This document shows positions 50,256 to 59,126 of a DNA stretch of 64,000 nt, piece by piece. The stretch comes from Kineosporia rhizophila (lineage in GTDB: Bacteria; Actinomycetota; Actinomycetes; Actinomycetales; Kineosporiaceae), in NCBI RefSeq assembly GCF_021277265.1, contig NZ_JAJSOH010000003.1, positions 62,001 to 126,000 of the forward strand. Direction: 5' to 3'. Every line of letters starts with the position of its first letter. Positions within the stretch are counted from its first letter, which is position 1. The notes under the pieces are model-generated. The model saw only the letters and a list, made by a program, of their open reading frames with translations, had not been told where the DNA came from and made no database searches. The position numbers and the translations under genes are program-made.

Positions 50256-51250
50256 TGGACCAGTCCGATCTTCGTCAGGGTCTCGCGGATCTCGGCCGAC
50301 TGCTCCCGGAAGAACGGCTCGACCTCCGCGCCAACCAGGAAGGTGTCCTCCCAGCCGTTGGACTCCAGGGCCTCCTTCCACTGCGGGGTGCCGTGCACCT
50401 CGGTGAGGAACTGCTGGATGTCCTCGACCTGCTCGTCGGAGGTGCCGGGCGGGGCGAGAACCCCACGCCAGTTGGCCAGTTCGACGTCCACGTCCTGTTC
50501 CTGGAAGGTCGGCGCGTCCAGGGAGTCGAGTCGCTCGGGGGCGCTGACCGCCAGGACCCGCAGGTCTCCGGACTCGATCTGGCCGCCCCACTCCTGCACG
50601 TTCGAGATCCCGGCCGCGACCTTGCCTCCGAGGATGGCGGCCAGGGCCTCGCCGCCACCGGAGTAGGGGATGTAGTTGACCTCCCGCGGGTCCACGCCGA
50701 CCGCCTCGGCGTACAGCCCGGCGGTGACCTGGTCGGTGCCGCCGGCCGATCCGCCGGCGATCGCGTGGCCCCCGGGATCGGACTTGAACGCCTCGGTGAA
50801 GTCGGCGAGGGTCTGGAACTTCGAGTCCTTGGGCACCACCAGCACGTGGTACTCGCCGGTGAGCCGGGCCACCGGCACCGCGTCGTCGATGGTGATCTGC
50901 GACTGGTTCACCGCGATCGCGCCGACCAGGGTGGCACCCATCACCAGCAGTTGCTTGGGGTCGTCGTCGGCCACGAACCGGGCCAGGCCGATCGTGCCGC
51001 CGGCCCCCTCCACGTTGATCACCTGGGTGTTCTTCACCAGGTCGGAGTCCTCGATGGCGGTCTGCAGCGACCGGGCGGTGCCGTCCCAGCCGCCGCCCGG
51101 CGCGGCCGGGGCGATGATCTGCAGACGCCCGGTGGACGGGAACCCGGAGGCGCTGTTGGTGGGGGCCTCCTGCCCGCAGGCGGTCAGGGTGGTCAGGGCC
51201 ACCGCGCCCAGCCCGGCGACAACGATGGCACCGAGATGTCGTAGCGACAC
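50252..51250 (-). CDS. tctC: Tricarboxylate transporter binding protein (Bug/TctC family)
   Basis: A 332-residue binding protein. I start it at GTG 51250 after GAGAGGAG. The signal ends in a lipobox LTTLTAC, so it is a lipoprotein. Bug-family features: [63 protein letters not shown] and [17 protein letters not shown]. These build the carboxylate-binding loops. It is the first gene of tctC-tctB-tctA-usp and is divergent from the WD40 gene. Confidence 0.92.
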   Translation of the reverse strand: MSLRHLGAIVVAGLGAVALTTLTACGQEAPTNSASGFPSTGRLQIIAPAAPGGGWDGTARSLQTAIEDSDLVKNTQVINVEGAGGTIGLARFVADDDPKQLLVMGATLVGAIAVNQSQITIDDAVPVARLTGEYHVLVVPKDSKFQTLADFTEAFKSDPGGHAIAGGSAGGTDQVTAGLYAEAVGVDPREVNYIPYSGGGEALAAILGGKVAAGISNVQEWGGQIESGDLRVLAVSAPERLDSLDAPTFQEQDVDVELANWRGVLAPPGTSDEQVEDIQQFLTEVHGTPQWKEALESNGWEDTFLVGAEVEPFFREQSAEIRETLTKIGLVQ

Positions 51251-51425
51251 GCGAGCTCCTCTCCATCGGTGAGCTGCGGCACAAACTACGCACATCGGAT
51301 CACCGGCACTAGCGTCCCGGGGCGACGAGTTCCGGCCCGGCTGTCGCTCCCGGACAACGCCCGTGGTCACCGGAGCCGACCGGTTGCTCCGGATTTGCAC
51401 TGTTCCCCCCGAGCAGGAGGGGCCG

Positions 51426-53951
51426 ATGACGGAAGAGGTGGATCGCCCGGGGAGGGCCGACGGAGCGCAGGCGGATCTGCGCTGGGTCCTGGAACGCCTG
51501 GACGAGCTCGGTCCAGAGGGGGTGATCCAGGGCTTGATCGTGGTGGCCGCCGAGAATCAGGCCCCGGCGTGGGGCAGCGTGAGTGGCGGCCGGGCCGAGC
51601 GGCTGGCCGGGGTGCTGCGCCGTCACGCGCACGCCCTGGAGCCCACCGATCCGCCCCAGGCGCTGCCGTCCCTGCTGCTGAATCGGCTGGCCGTCGAGCC
51701 GGAGTGGGCCGAATCGGCTCGGAATCTCCAGGAAGCGCTGAGTGGCAGCCGCTTTCGTTACGCATGGCGTCCCCCGGTAGAAGCGGACCCGGCGCTCATC
51801 GCCACCCTGCGCGGCCACGTCGGACCAGTCCTGGCCGTCTGTGCCAGCGCTGACGGCTCCTGGCTGGCCACCGCGGGAAGCGACCACACGGTGCGGCTCT
51901 GGGACGCCGGCACCTTCCGGCTGCGCGCGGTACTGGAGGGACACCAGGGCCCCGTCACTGCGGTGGCGGCGGCTGCGGACGGCTCCTGGATCGCCAGCGG
52001 CAGCACCGACCGCAGCGTCCGCATCTGGGACGCCACCACCTTCCAGGTCCGCACGACCCTGCCCGGGCACCGTCGCCCGATCACCGCCTTGGCGGCCGCT
52101 CCCGACGGCACCTGGATCGCCACCGGCAGCACCGGCGACGAGGTGCGCGTCCACGACACCCGATCCGGCCGCACCCGTGCCGTCCTGCGCGGCCAGAAAG
52201 GTCCGGTGACGGCCCTGGCCGTCACCGAAGACGGTTCGCGCCTTCTGGCCGGTGGGCACCGACAGGTCCTGAGTGCATGGACGTTCGACGGCCACGAGTT
52301 CACGGCCACCGCCCTGCCGCACCAGAAATCGGTCGTGGACCGGACGACGCTGGCCATCAGTGCGGACGGCCGCCAGTTCGCGACCGCGTTCGACTACACC
52401 GGGCCCGGAACGGGCTGCCCGGGTGCGGCCACGACCGAGTACTTCCCCCAGGAGGCCTGGGCGGGCAACTACATGGACGGCAGCGTCCGAGACACCACGG
52501 CGATGGCCTTCAGCCCGGACGGGTCCCTGTTCGCCGCGGCGGGGGACACCGGTATCTGCTGGTACGACGGGCTCTTCGTGGACGAGCGCCGTCCGGGAAA
52601 CAGGTATCTGTCATCGGGCCGGCAGTACGCGCCGTTCACTGCAGTGGCCTTCAGCCCGGACGGGGCCTGGCTGGCCGGGTGTCCCTCTGACGGGACGGTG
52701 CGGATCTGGGCGATGTCCGGGCTCGTGCACCGACCGGAGCAGAAGGCCTCCGCCGCGCACCAACCGGACACAGCTCTGCCGATCGCGGTCAGCCCCGACC
52801 ACCGCTGGGTCCTGACCCTGAGCGCCCGGACGGCCTACCGTGGGCAGCCCGACGATCGCGGTCGGGCCGAGGTCTGGGACGCGGCCGAGCGCTCGGTGGT
52901 CGGCGTAGTGTCCGATGTCTGGCTGGAGCCACGTCTGTCCGCGAGCATCCGGGCCGAGATGGGGGCGCAGGGGGACTGGGCCATCGCGCTCGACCGTGCC
53001 CCGGTCCGGCTCTGGGCCGAGTCTCCGACCAAGGGGGAGAGCGAGCCCTCTGCGCGCTGGCACGACGTTGCATATCGCGGATCCCATGTCTGGGAGAGGA
53101 CCTCGATCTCACGAACCGTCCTCGACCCCTGGGCCGTCCTGGCCGCCAGCCCGGAAGGTTCCTGGGTTGCGATCGCCGGCACTCACGGCGCCCACCTGAT
53201 TCTCCGGTCGAGCATCACCGGAATGGGTGGACCCCACGGTCTGCCGGGCTCCCAGTTGCCGGACCCGGACGAACGACGCTGGACCGCTCGCCTTCCCCGG
53301 CGCCGGGCCAAGCGTGAGCCCGGCCGCCGGCTCGCCGCCGGCGCCGCCGGGCCGGACGGTTCCTGGCTGGCCGTCGGGGGAGAGTCGGGTGCGGTGCTGC
53401 TCTGGGACATGCGCCCGGTCCAGGCCGGTCGGCATGTCGACGCCTACGACCTGCAACCGCCCCGGCTCCTGCGTCGCCACACCGGCCCCGTCGCCGCCCT
53501 CCAAGCCGGCCCCGACGGCACCTGGCTGGCCAGCGGTGGCCAGGACCGACGCGTCCTGATCTGGGAAATGCCCGCCGGAACGGTGCTCTGCGAGCTGTTG
53601 GGCCACGAAACCGGGGTCTGCGTGCTGGCCCCGCATCCGGCGGGCCGACTGCTCCTGAGCGGTGGCCGCGAGAACCACGCCCAGATCTGGGACGTGAGTA
53701 CCGGCGTCCGCACCCGCACCCTGAACTGGACGGGCGGCCTGCTCACCGCGGCCGCCTTCAGCCCGGACGGGCGTTGGCTGGCCACCGGGTGCGAGGACGG
53801 GACGATCCGGTTGTGGAGCGCGCTGGAGTGGCACTCCGTCACGATGATGCGGATCGACGACGAGGTCCTGCGGATCACCTGGGACCCGGCTTCGCGGCAG
53901 ATCGCGGCCAGCGATCGGCACGGCGTGCATCTGCTCACGTATGTGACCTAG
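51426..53951 (+). CDS. Large WD40-repeat protein
   Basis: An 841-residue protein, ATG 51426 after AGGAGG. About ten or more WD40 repeats are visible (for example DGSWLATAGSDHTVRLWD, DGSWIASGSTDRSVRIWD, DGTWLASGGQDRRVLIWE, DGRWLATGCEDGTIRLWS), probably forming two propellers (about 125-470 and 480-840). The N-terminal 120 residues are helical (LRWVLERLDELGPEGVIQGL) and unrecognised. It lacks the kinase, NB-ARC or TIR modules that often precede WD40 repeats in actinomycetes, and has no signal peptide. A scaffold or sensor role is likely. Confidence 0.88.
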   Translation: MTEEVDRPGRADGAQADLRWVLERLDELGPEGVIQGLIVVAAENQAPAWGSVSGGRAERLAGVLRRHAHALEPTDPPQALPSLLLNRLAVEPEWAESARNLQEALSGSRFRYAWRPPVEADPALIATLRGHVGPVLAVCASADGSWLATAGSDHTVRLWDAGTFRLRAVLEGHQGPVTAVAAAADGSWIASGSTDRSVRIWDATTFQVRTTLPGHRRPITALAAAPDGTWIATGSTGDEVRVHDTRSGRTRAVLRGQKGPVTALAVTEDGSRLLAGGHRQVLSAWTFDGHEFTATALPHQKSVVDRTTLAISADGRQFATAFDYTGPGTGCPGAATTEYFPQEAWAGNYMDGSVRDTTAMAFSPDGSLFAAAGDTGICWYDGLFVDERRPGNRYLSSGRQYAPFTAVAFSPDGAWLAGCPSDGTVRIWAMSGLVHRPEQKASAAHQPDTALPIAVSPDHRWVLTLSARTAYRGQPDDRGRAEVWDAAERSVVGVVSDVWLEPRLSASIRAEMGAQGDWAIALDRAPVRLWAESPTKGESEPSARWHDVAYRGSHVWERTSISRTVLDPWAVLAASPEGSWVAIAGTHGAHLILRSSITGMGGPHGLPGSQLPDPDERRWTARLPRRRAKREPGRRLAAGAAGPDGSWLAVGGESGAVLLWDMRPVQAGRHVDAYDLQPPRLLRRHTGPVAALQAGPDGTWLASGGQDRRVLIWEMPAGTVLCELLGHETGVCVLAPHPAGRLLLSGGRENHAQIWDVSTGVRTRTLNWTGGLLTAAAFSPDGRWLATGCEDGTIRLWSALEWHSVTMMRIDDEVLRITWDPASRQIAASDRHGVHLLTYVT

Positions 53952-54070
53952 ATGATCATCTGCGTGATCTCGGGGCCCACGCGCCCGGGATCCCTGCCAG
54001 GGGCTGACCGCTGGTCGCACGACACTGGGTGCCGCTGATGGGGGGCCACGGGCAGGCGTAGCGTCACTGC

Positions 54071-55036
54071 ATGACCGTGCGCGCCTGGCCGGTGAAGCTG
54101 CCCGTCCTGGTCGTGGGCACGGGGATGGCCGGCCGGACCGCGGCGGCGCTGATCGCCCGCTGGGGTCTGGACGTGCGCCTGTTCGAGGCGAGCAGCACCC
54201 GTGATCCGGGCCGTTCCGCCGCCGAGCAGCCTTCTGAGGACGTGCTGGACATCTGGGAGACGATCGGGATCAGCCGCCGCTCCGTCGAGGCCGGGGGTCG
54301 GATCGACGATCTGCTGGACCAGGCTCTTGCCGGTCTTGGGGTGTTCACCTTCTGGGGGTACGAACTGGCCGGCCTGTCCCTGCAGGACGACCTGCTGCGT
54401 ACCAGCTTTCGCTGTCGGGGCGGTGAAGTGAGTTTCGCGGGATCGCATCTGGTCCTGAGCGAAGCGGGCGCCGGCCCCGTGCTGGCGCGGGTGCTCACCC
54501 TCTCTGCCGGAGATGGGCTGGAAGCCGGTGTTCTGGATGCCGAGAATCTGTCTTGGAAGGTGTTTTTCGATGCCAATGGCTGGGGTGGTCCAGCGCTCCT
54601 GGGCAGCTACTACACCGAGCGCGCGACCCCGCCCCGCTGGTACGGCGACTCTGTGCTCACCACACCCGACCCCACTCGTCCTTCAATTGGTGCCCCAACC
54701 CCGGGCGCACTGATACCCGACATTGCGGTCGGACTGCCCGGGCGGCCCCGGGTGCGACGGCTGCGGGAGGTGGTGCGGGGTGGCTTCACGGTGCTGGTCG
54801 CCGACGGTAGGTACAGCGAAAAGCTTTACCGGGCGGCCGTATCGGTCTCCACCGCCCCGATCGACCTGGTGCCGCTCGACGGTGTCCATGGTGGTGACCG
54901 CGTCGTTCGGGCTCTGGGGATGCGGGCGGGGGAGGCCTGGCTGATCCGCCCGGACGCCTGTGTGGCGGCGGTGGTGGCGCAGGACGATCCCGCGGCGCTG
55001 ACCCGGGCTCTGTTGCGGGCCCTCGGCCATCCCTAG
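54071..55036 (+). CDS. Shrunken FAD-monooxygenase relative
   Basis: A 321-residue protein with an N-terminal Rossmann start, PVLVVGTGMAGRTAAALIAR, followed by DVRLFEASS. Soon after comes a segment aligning to the far C-terminal side of PheA/TfdB hydroxylases: GDGLEAGVLDAENLSWKVFF and LLGSYYTERATPP. The GADG and GDAAH parts in between are missing, so it cannot bind FAD in the normal way. The base composition is slightly less GC-rich than its neighbours. It may be a decaying gene or a repurposed remnant with an intact frame. Confidence 0.65.
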   Translation: MTVRAWPVKLPVLVVGTGMAGRTAAALIARWGLDVRLFEASSTRDPGRSAAEQPSEDVLDIWETIGISRRSVEAGGRIDDLLDQALAGLGVFTFWGYELAGLSLQDDLLRTSFRCRGGEVSFAGSHLVLSEAGAGPVLARVLTLSAGDGLEAGVLDAENLSWKVFFDANGWGGPALLGSYYTERATPPRWYGDSVLTTPDPTRPSIGAPTPGALIPDIAVGLPGRPRVRRLREVVRGGFTVLVADGRYSEKLYRAAVSVSTAPIDLVPLDGVHGGDRVVRALGMRAGEAWLIRPDACVAAVVAQDDPAALTRALLRALGHP

Positions 55037-55061
55037 CCCCGGCCGCTAGTAGATTGCCGCC

Positions 55062-55511
55062 ATGCAATCTCCGGGTGTTCTTGAGTGGATCGGGCTGGCT
55101 CTGCAGTTCGTCGGTCTGGTGCTGGTGCTGCCCGGAGCCTTCCTGCTGTACCGCAACACGGTCGCCGACGGCCGGCGTCGCCGCGCCGAGGGCGTGGGTG
55201 GCTATCACCCGGGCGACAGCGCCCGCTTGGCCCGCCTGGTGCGCGCCGAGGAGCAGGACTGCGGCATGCCCGACACCGACCGCGTTCGGCTGAGCTCGCT
55301 GGCCCGCACCCTGCAGGCCCGCCGCCCCCTGGCCCTCCTGCTGGCCGCGGGCCCGCTGACCGCCTGGGGCCGGGTGCTGCTCGACGCCAATGCCGTGGTG
55401 ATCGGCCTGGCCGTGCTGATGTCGCTGGTGCTGGTGGCCGTGGTGCAGATCGAGCGCCAGGCCCGGGACGGGAAGGCCTTCCGGCAGCGCTTCCCCGTCC
55501 CCGTGGCCTGA
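55062..55511 (+). CDS. Small membrane protein, 149 aa
   Basis: I do not recognise the family. One hydrophobic helix lies at about residues 9-30 (WIGLALQFVGLVLVLPGAFLL), then a charged cytoplasmic stretch (DGRRRRAEGVGGY, LVRAEEQDCGMPD) and two more hydrophobic stretches near 90-130. ATG 55062 is 26 bp after the preceding gene. Its end is 1 bp from the convergent aminotransferase. Function unknown. Confidence 0.7.
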   Translation: MQSPGVLEWIGLALQFVGLVLVLPGAFLLYRNTVADGRRRRAEGVGGYHPGDSARLARLVRAEEQDCGMPDTDRVRLSSLARTLQARRPLALLLAAGPLTAWGRVLLDANAVVIGLAVLMSLVLVAVVQIERQARDGKAFRQRFPVPVA

Positions 55512-55512
55512 T

Positions 55513-56724
55513 CTAGCTCACCCGGCGGCGGTCGAGGAACTCCCCGATCCGGCCGATCGCGTCCTTCAGCACCTCTGCGTGCGGCAGGGTGACGATGCGG
55601 AAGTGGTCGGGCGCCGACCAGTTGAAGCCCCGCCCGTGCACCACCATCACCTTCTGCTCCCGCAGCAGGTCGAGCACGAACGCCTCGTCGTCCTCGATCG
55701 GGAAGGCCTTACGGTCCAGCCGGGGGAAGCAGTAGAGCGCGCCGGTGGGCTTCACACAGCTGACGCCGTCGATCTGGTTGAGCATCTCCCAGGTCACGTC
55801 GCGCTGTTCGAGCAGCCGGCCGCCGGGCAGCAGCAGGTCGTTCAGGCTGTCCGAGCCGAGCGCGGTGGCGATCACGTGCTGCGAGGGCACGTTGGCGCAC
55901 AGCCGCAGGTTGGCCATGATCTGCAGGCCCTCGAGGTAGTCGGCGGCCTGGTGCCGGGGCCCGGACACGACCATCCAGCCGGCCCGGAACCCGGCCACCC
56001 GGTAGGCCTTCGACAGGCCGTTGAAGGTCAGGCAGAACACGTCCGGGGCGAGCGCCGCGGTGGCCACGTGCTCGGCGTCGTCGTAGAGGATCTGGTCGTA
56101 GATCTCGTCGCTGAGCAGCATCAGGTCGTGACGCCGGGCGATCTCGACCAGCCCTTCGAGGATCTCGCGCGGGTAGACCGCACCGGTCGGGTTGTTCGGG
56201 TTGATGATCACCAGGCCCACCGTGCGGTCGGTGATCTTCGCCTCCACGTCGGCCAGGTCGGGCAGCCATCCGGAGGTCTCGTCGCACACGTAGTGCACCG
56301 CCCGGCCGCCGGCCAGCGTGGTGGTAGCCGTCCAGAGCGGGTAGTCGGGGCTGGGCACCAGCAGTTCGTCACCGTCGTTGAGCAGGGCCTGCAGCGCCAT
56401 GCTGATCAGCTCGGAGACCCCGTTGCCGAGCCACACGTCCTCGATGTCGAACTCGGTGACGCCCTTGGCGCGGTGGTACTGCACCACCGCCCGCCGGGCC
56501 GGGACGATGCCCTTGGCGTCGCTGTAGCCGTGCGCGCCGGGCAGCTGCAGGATCATGTCGCGCAGGATGTCCTCGGGCGCCTCGAAACCGAACGGCGCCG
56601 GGTTGCCGATGTTCAGCCGCAGGATCTGGTGCCCCTGGGCCTCCAGTCGCATGGCCTCGGCGAGCACCGGCCCGCGGACGTCGTAGGCAACGTGGTTGAG
56701 CTTGCGCGACTGTCGGATCTCCAC
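55513..56724 (-). CDS. AlaA-type PLP-dependent aminotransferase
   Basis: A 403-residue class I/II aminotransferase. It starts at GTG 56724 (VEIRQSRKLNHVAYDVRGP), a start strongly resembling AlaA of enterobacteria and its actinobacterial orthologue. Motifs: RLNIGNPAPFGF, HGYSDAKGI, VIINPNNPTGAVYP, LLSDEIYDQILYD and the PLP-lysine in FNGLSKAYRVAGFRAGW. It would interconvert alanine and pyruvate with glutamate and 2-oxoglutarate. Monocistronic, convergent with the small membrane protein. Confidence 0.92.
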   Translation of the reverse strand: MEIRQSRKLNHVAYDVRGPVLAEAMRLEAQGHQILRLNIGNPAPFGFEAPEDILRDMILQLPGAHGYSDAKGIVPARRAVVQYHRAKGVTEFDIEDVWLGNGVSELISMALQALLNDGDELLVPSPDYPLWTATTTLAGGRAVHYVCDETSGWLPDLADVEAKITDRTVGLVIINPNNPTGAVYPREILEGLVEIARRHDLMLLSDEIYDQILYDDAEHVATAALAPDVFCLTFNGLSKAYRVAGFRAGWMVVSGPRHQAADYLEGLQIMANLRLCANVPSQHVIATALGSDSLNDLLLPGGRLLEQRDVTWEMLNQIDGVSCVKPTGALYCFPRLDRKAFPIEDDEAFVLDLLREQKVMVVHGRGFNWSAPDHFRIVTLPHAEVLKDAIGRIGEFLDRRRVS

Positions 56725-56897
56725 GCGCGTCAGAGTAGCCCTCGGCCCTGGCCCCACCGGAGTCCGGTGACGCTCGCCGACCAGTGGCGTGGCAGCCGTG
56801 ACGTATGGGGCGGACCACACATCTGTCCTCGCTCTGGACAAAAACCACGCCGGCTTGTCAGGTAGAAAGGGAACAGGTGCCCAACGGGGAGGGTGCG

Positions 56898-56951
56898 ATG
56901 AGAACCGTGCTGAAGCGGCGGAACTGCCTGAGACGGCCCGTGCCGTGCTGA
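56898..56951 (+). CDS. Possible short upstream ORF, 17 aa
   Basis: MRTVLKRRNCLRRPVPC, ATG 56898 with GGGGAGGG upstream, ends in a stop that overlaps the GTG of the next frame. It is basic and contains two Cys. It may be a leader frame, or the true N-terminus of the following gene displaced by a frameshift. Confidence 0.3.
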   Translation: MRTVLKRRNCLRRPVPC

Positions 56952-57262
56952 GCCTGGACATCCCGGTGGTGACGGTCCACGGCGAGGCGTCCCGGGTGGT
57001 GGTGCGGCTGCAGGAACCCGATGCGGTGGAGTTCTGGTACGCCGAGATCCGGCACGGGGTGGTCCCGATCCCCTGGCTGAACGCCTGGGTCACCCAGCTC
57101 ACACCACGGATGCCCGGTCGTTTCGGCGGGGTTGTACTCTCGGCCGGGCCCTCGGGCGAGGTGCTGCTGTCCATCCCGCCGGAGATCATCGACCACGCGG
57201 TGGCGACCGCCGACCTCGCCGCCCTGCGGTCCGCCGGTCGGCGACGGGCCCGGCCGACCTAG
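56945..57262 (+). CDS. Hypothetical protein, start uncertain
   Basis: The frame ending at 57262 encodes a convincing stretch (VVVRLQEPDAVEFWYAEIRH, PRMPGRFGGVVLSAGPSG). Upstream in-frame starts reach back to GTG 56789, which would overlap the aminotransferase promoter. I favour GTG 56945, whose GTGCTGA overlaps the stop of a short 17-codon frame with its own ribosome-binding site, suggesting coupled translation or a frameshift. No family recognised. No signal peptide. Confidence 0.5.
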   Translation: MLSLDIPVVTVHGEASRVVVRLQEPDAVEFWYAEIRHGVVPIPWLNAWVTQLTPRMPGRFGGVVLSAGPSGEVLLSIPPEIIDHAVATADLAALRSAGRRRARPT

Positions 57263-57531
57263 GAATTCTTGGGAGGTTACTACCGGTGGATGGTTGGTGA
57301 GGGTGTTGCCTCCAGCCCGCGCGAGCACCCACCATCCACTCAGGTCCCAGGCTTCCCCGGCGGAAAGGAGATGAAGACAGCGACTCCCGGTCAGACCGTA
57401 AAGTCGCGGTCGCAAAAGTTTACGGATCGTCGCGCTCTGCAGCACATGAAACTCCCTATCCCGCCGGGGCAGTGTGTCCGGTCTCAACCTGGGGCATGGT
57501 CTGGATCTGAGCAGCCCGAAACGGTCCACGG
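57263..57531. other. Intergenic region with a long imperfect hairpin
   Basis: No convincing gene in 269 bp. Positions 57286-57299 (GTGGATGGTTGGTG) pair with 57326-57339 (CACCCACCATCCAC), a 14-bp stem with one mismatch and a 26-nt loop, beginning 24 bp after the preceding stop. No U run follows. The segment 57380-57430 is less GC-rich. It could be a terminator, a structured RNA element or remnant DNA. Confidence 0.5.
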
Positions 57532-58956
57532 TCAGGAGCAGACGTTTTCCGAGGCCGGTCGGTGCCGCAACAGGTCCGAGATCTGGGCAGCGAGTTCTCG
57601 CACGGCCGCCTCCAGCCGGGGGCCGTCGGTGGCGAAGTACTCGACGGTGCCGACCAGGCAGGCCGCGGCCACCACGGCTCCGCTGGAGTCGTGCACGGGG
57701 GCGGTGACCGACTGCATGCCGGTGTCGTCGAAGGGTTCCATGGAGATCGCCCCCTCCTGCACGACCTGGCGCACGCGGCGCAGGAACCGGTCGAGCTCCA
57801 GGCGGGTGTAGCGGGGTGGGAAGAGCTCGGCGATCTCCGGCAGGTCCAGGTCCATCACGAGCACCGGCCCGCCGTCGGAGCCGATGATCGGGTGGGCCCG
57901 GCCGAGCCACGGCGACATCCGCAGGCCCGCGCCGGGCGAGGAGAGGTGCTCGACCAGCGTGAGACTGCGCATGCCGCGCAGAACGGTGAGGAACACACAG
58001 GTCTGGGTGAGTTCGGCGGTGCGTTCGGCCAGCGGGGAGGCGTGCCGCACCAGGGTCGGCGCCACGATGCTGCGGTGCCAGGCGTGCACCGCCCAGCTGA
58101 GCCGGTAGCGGGCGGGTCTGCTGTCCTGGTCGACCGGGACGACCAGGCCGGTCCGGGTGCAGGAGTCGAGCAGGCGCTGGGTGCGGTCGGCGCGCAGACC
58201 GACGGCGCGGGCGGTGCCGGTTGCGGTGTCGGGCGCGGTGGCCAGGTGCTTCAGGATCAGCAGGGATGCCTCCAGTGCAGTGGTTCTCGGGCCGGTTGAC
58301 GGGGTTTCGGTGATCTCGGACGCCCAGTGGTGGGCGATGGCCGGCTCGATGCTGCGGCGCGCGATCTGGACCGCGCGCCGGGCGCTGGAACCGTGCTGCG
58401 GCAGGCGATTGACCGGCATCCGTACGGCCACCACGGCCACGCTCTCGCCGGCCGGGCCCAGCACCGGTGCCGCGATCTCCGCACACCGGCCGATCGTCGA
58501 CTCGAAGGTCTCTTCCGCCTGGTCCGCGCGCTCGGCCCGGATCATCGCGCTGTGCTCGTCCTCGACCAGGTCGCCCGGATCGGCCGGGGCGTGCAGTGTC
58601 CACAACGACTCGACCATGGCGGTGATCTGCAGGCCGGGCCCGGAGCGGGCGGCCAGACAGACGGTTTCGCCGGTCTGGTGGGCGGCCAGGGTGAGCGCGT
58701 ATCGCAGCGCGTGGGCGTAGGGGGCGGCGGCGCGGCCGGAGAGCCGGACGGCTTCGGGACCCAGGAGGTAGGTGCCGTAGGCCTCGCCGGCCTCCAGCAG
58801 GCCCAGTCCTTGTAGCTCCGAACACAGCCGGGAGGTCTGGCTGAGTGAGGCGCCCAGGTCGCGGGCGATCGAGCCGACCGGTACGGCGATGGTGGGATCG
58901 CCTCGCCCGGCGATCATTTGAACGATTGTTAACGCGGTCGACACGCGAGCGGTCAT
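57532..58956 (-). CDS. Tandem double IclR-family regulator
   Basis: About 474 residues, nearly twice the IclR norm. The first winged helix (about 1-65) reads VPVGSIARDLGASLSQTSRL and LQGLGLLEAG, followed by an effector domain to about 215. A second winged helix follows (ALEASLLILKHLATA, ARAVGLRADRTQRLLDS), then a second effector domain with GSDGGPVLVMDL and VTAPVHDSSGAVVAA. I choose ATG 58956, preceded by GGGGGAGG. It is divergent from the amine oxidase operon, its likely target. One polypeptide may act as a built-in dimer. Confidence 0.85.
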   Translation of the reverse strand: MTARVSTALTIVQMIAGRGDPTIAVPVGSIARDLGASLSQTSRLCSELQGLGLLEAGEAYGTYLLGPEAVRLSGRAAAPYAHALRYALTLAAHQTGETVCLAARSGPGLQITAMVESLWTLHAPADPGDLVEDEHSAMIRAERADQAEETFESTIGRCAEIAAPVLGPAGESVAVVAVRMPVNRLPQHGSSARRAVQIARRSIEPAIAHHWASEITETPSTGPRTTALEASLLILKHLATAPDTATGTARAVGLRADRTQRLLDSCTRTGLVVPVDQDSRPARYRLSWAVHAWHRSIVAPTLVRHASPLAERTAELTQTCVFLTVLRGMRSLTLVEHLSSPGAGLRMSPWLGRAHPIIGSDGGPVLVMDLDLPEIAELFPPRYTRLELDRFLRRVRQVVQEGAISMEPFDDTGMQSVTAPVHDSSGAVVAAACLVGTVEYFATDGPRLEAAVRELAAQISDLLRHRPASENVCS

Positions 58957-59126
58957 TGCCTCCCCCTTCACAGAACCGGCAATCTCCCTGGCTGAAGATT
59001 GCGTCCCATACCTACCACGAGCGCTGCGTCCGAGAACCCTGCTATAGCGTCCGCCAGATACTCGGCTGTCGAGAGTTGCTTGCTCATAGCCGTTCTCGTC
59101 AGGTCCGGAACTGGAGGAGGGACTTC

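Noticed and set aside
53950..53961. 12-bp palindrome AGATGATCATCT at the end of the WD40 gene
   Set aside because: It overlaps the stop codon region and is isolated; no repeat or promoter context supports an operator.
57189..58825. 655-codon minus-strand frame over the IclR gene
   Set aside because: Arg/Pro/Gly-rich shadow; the 474-residue IclR frame carries the real domains.
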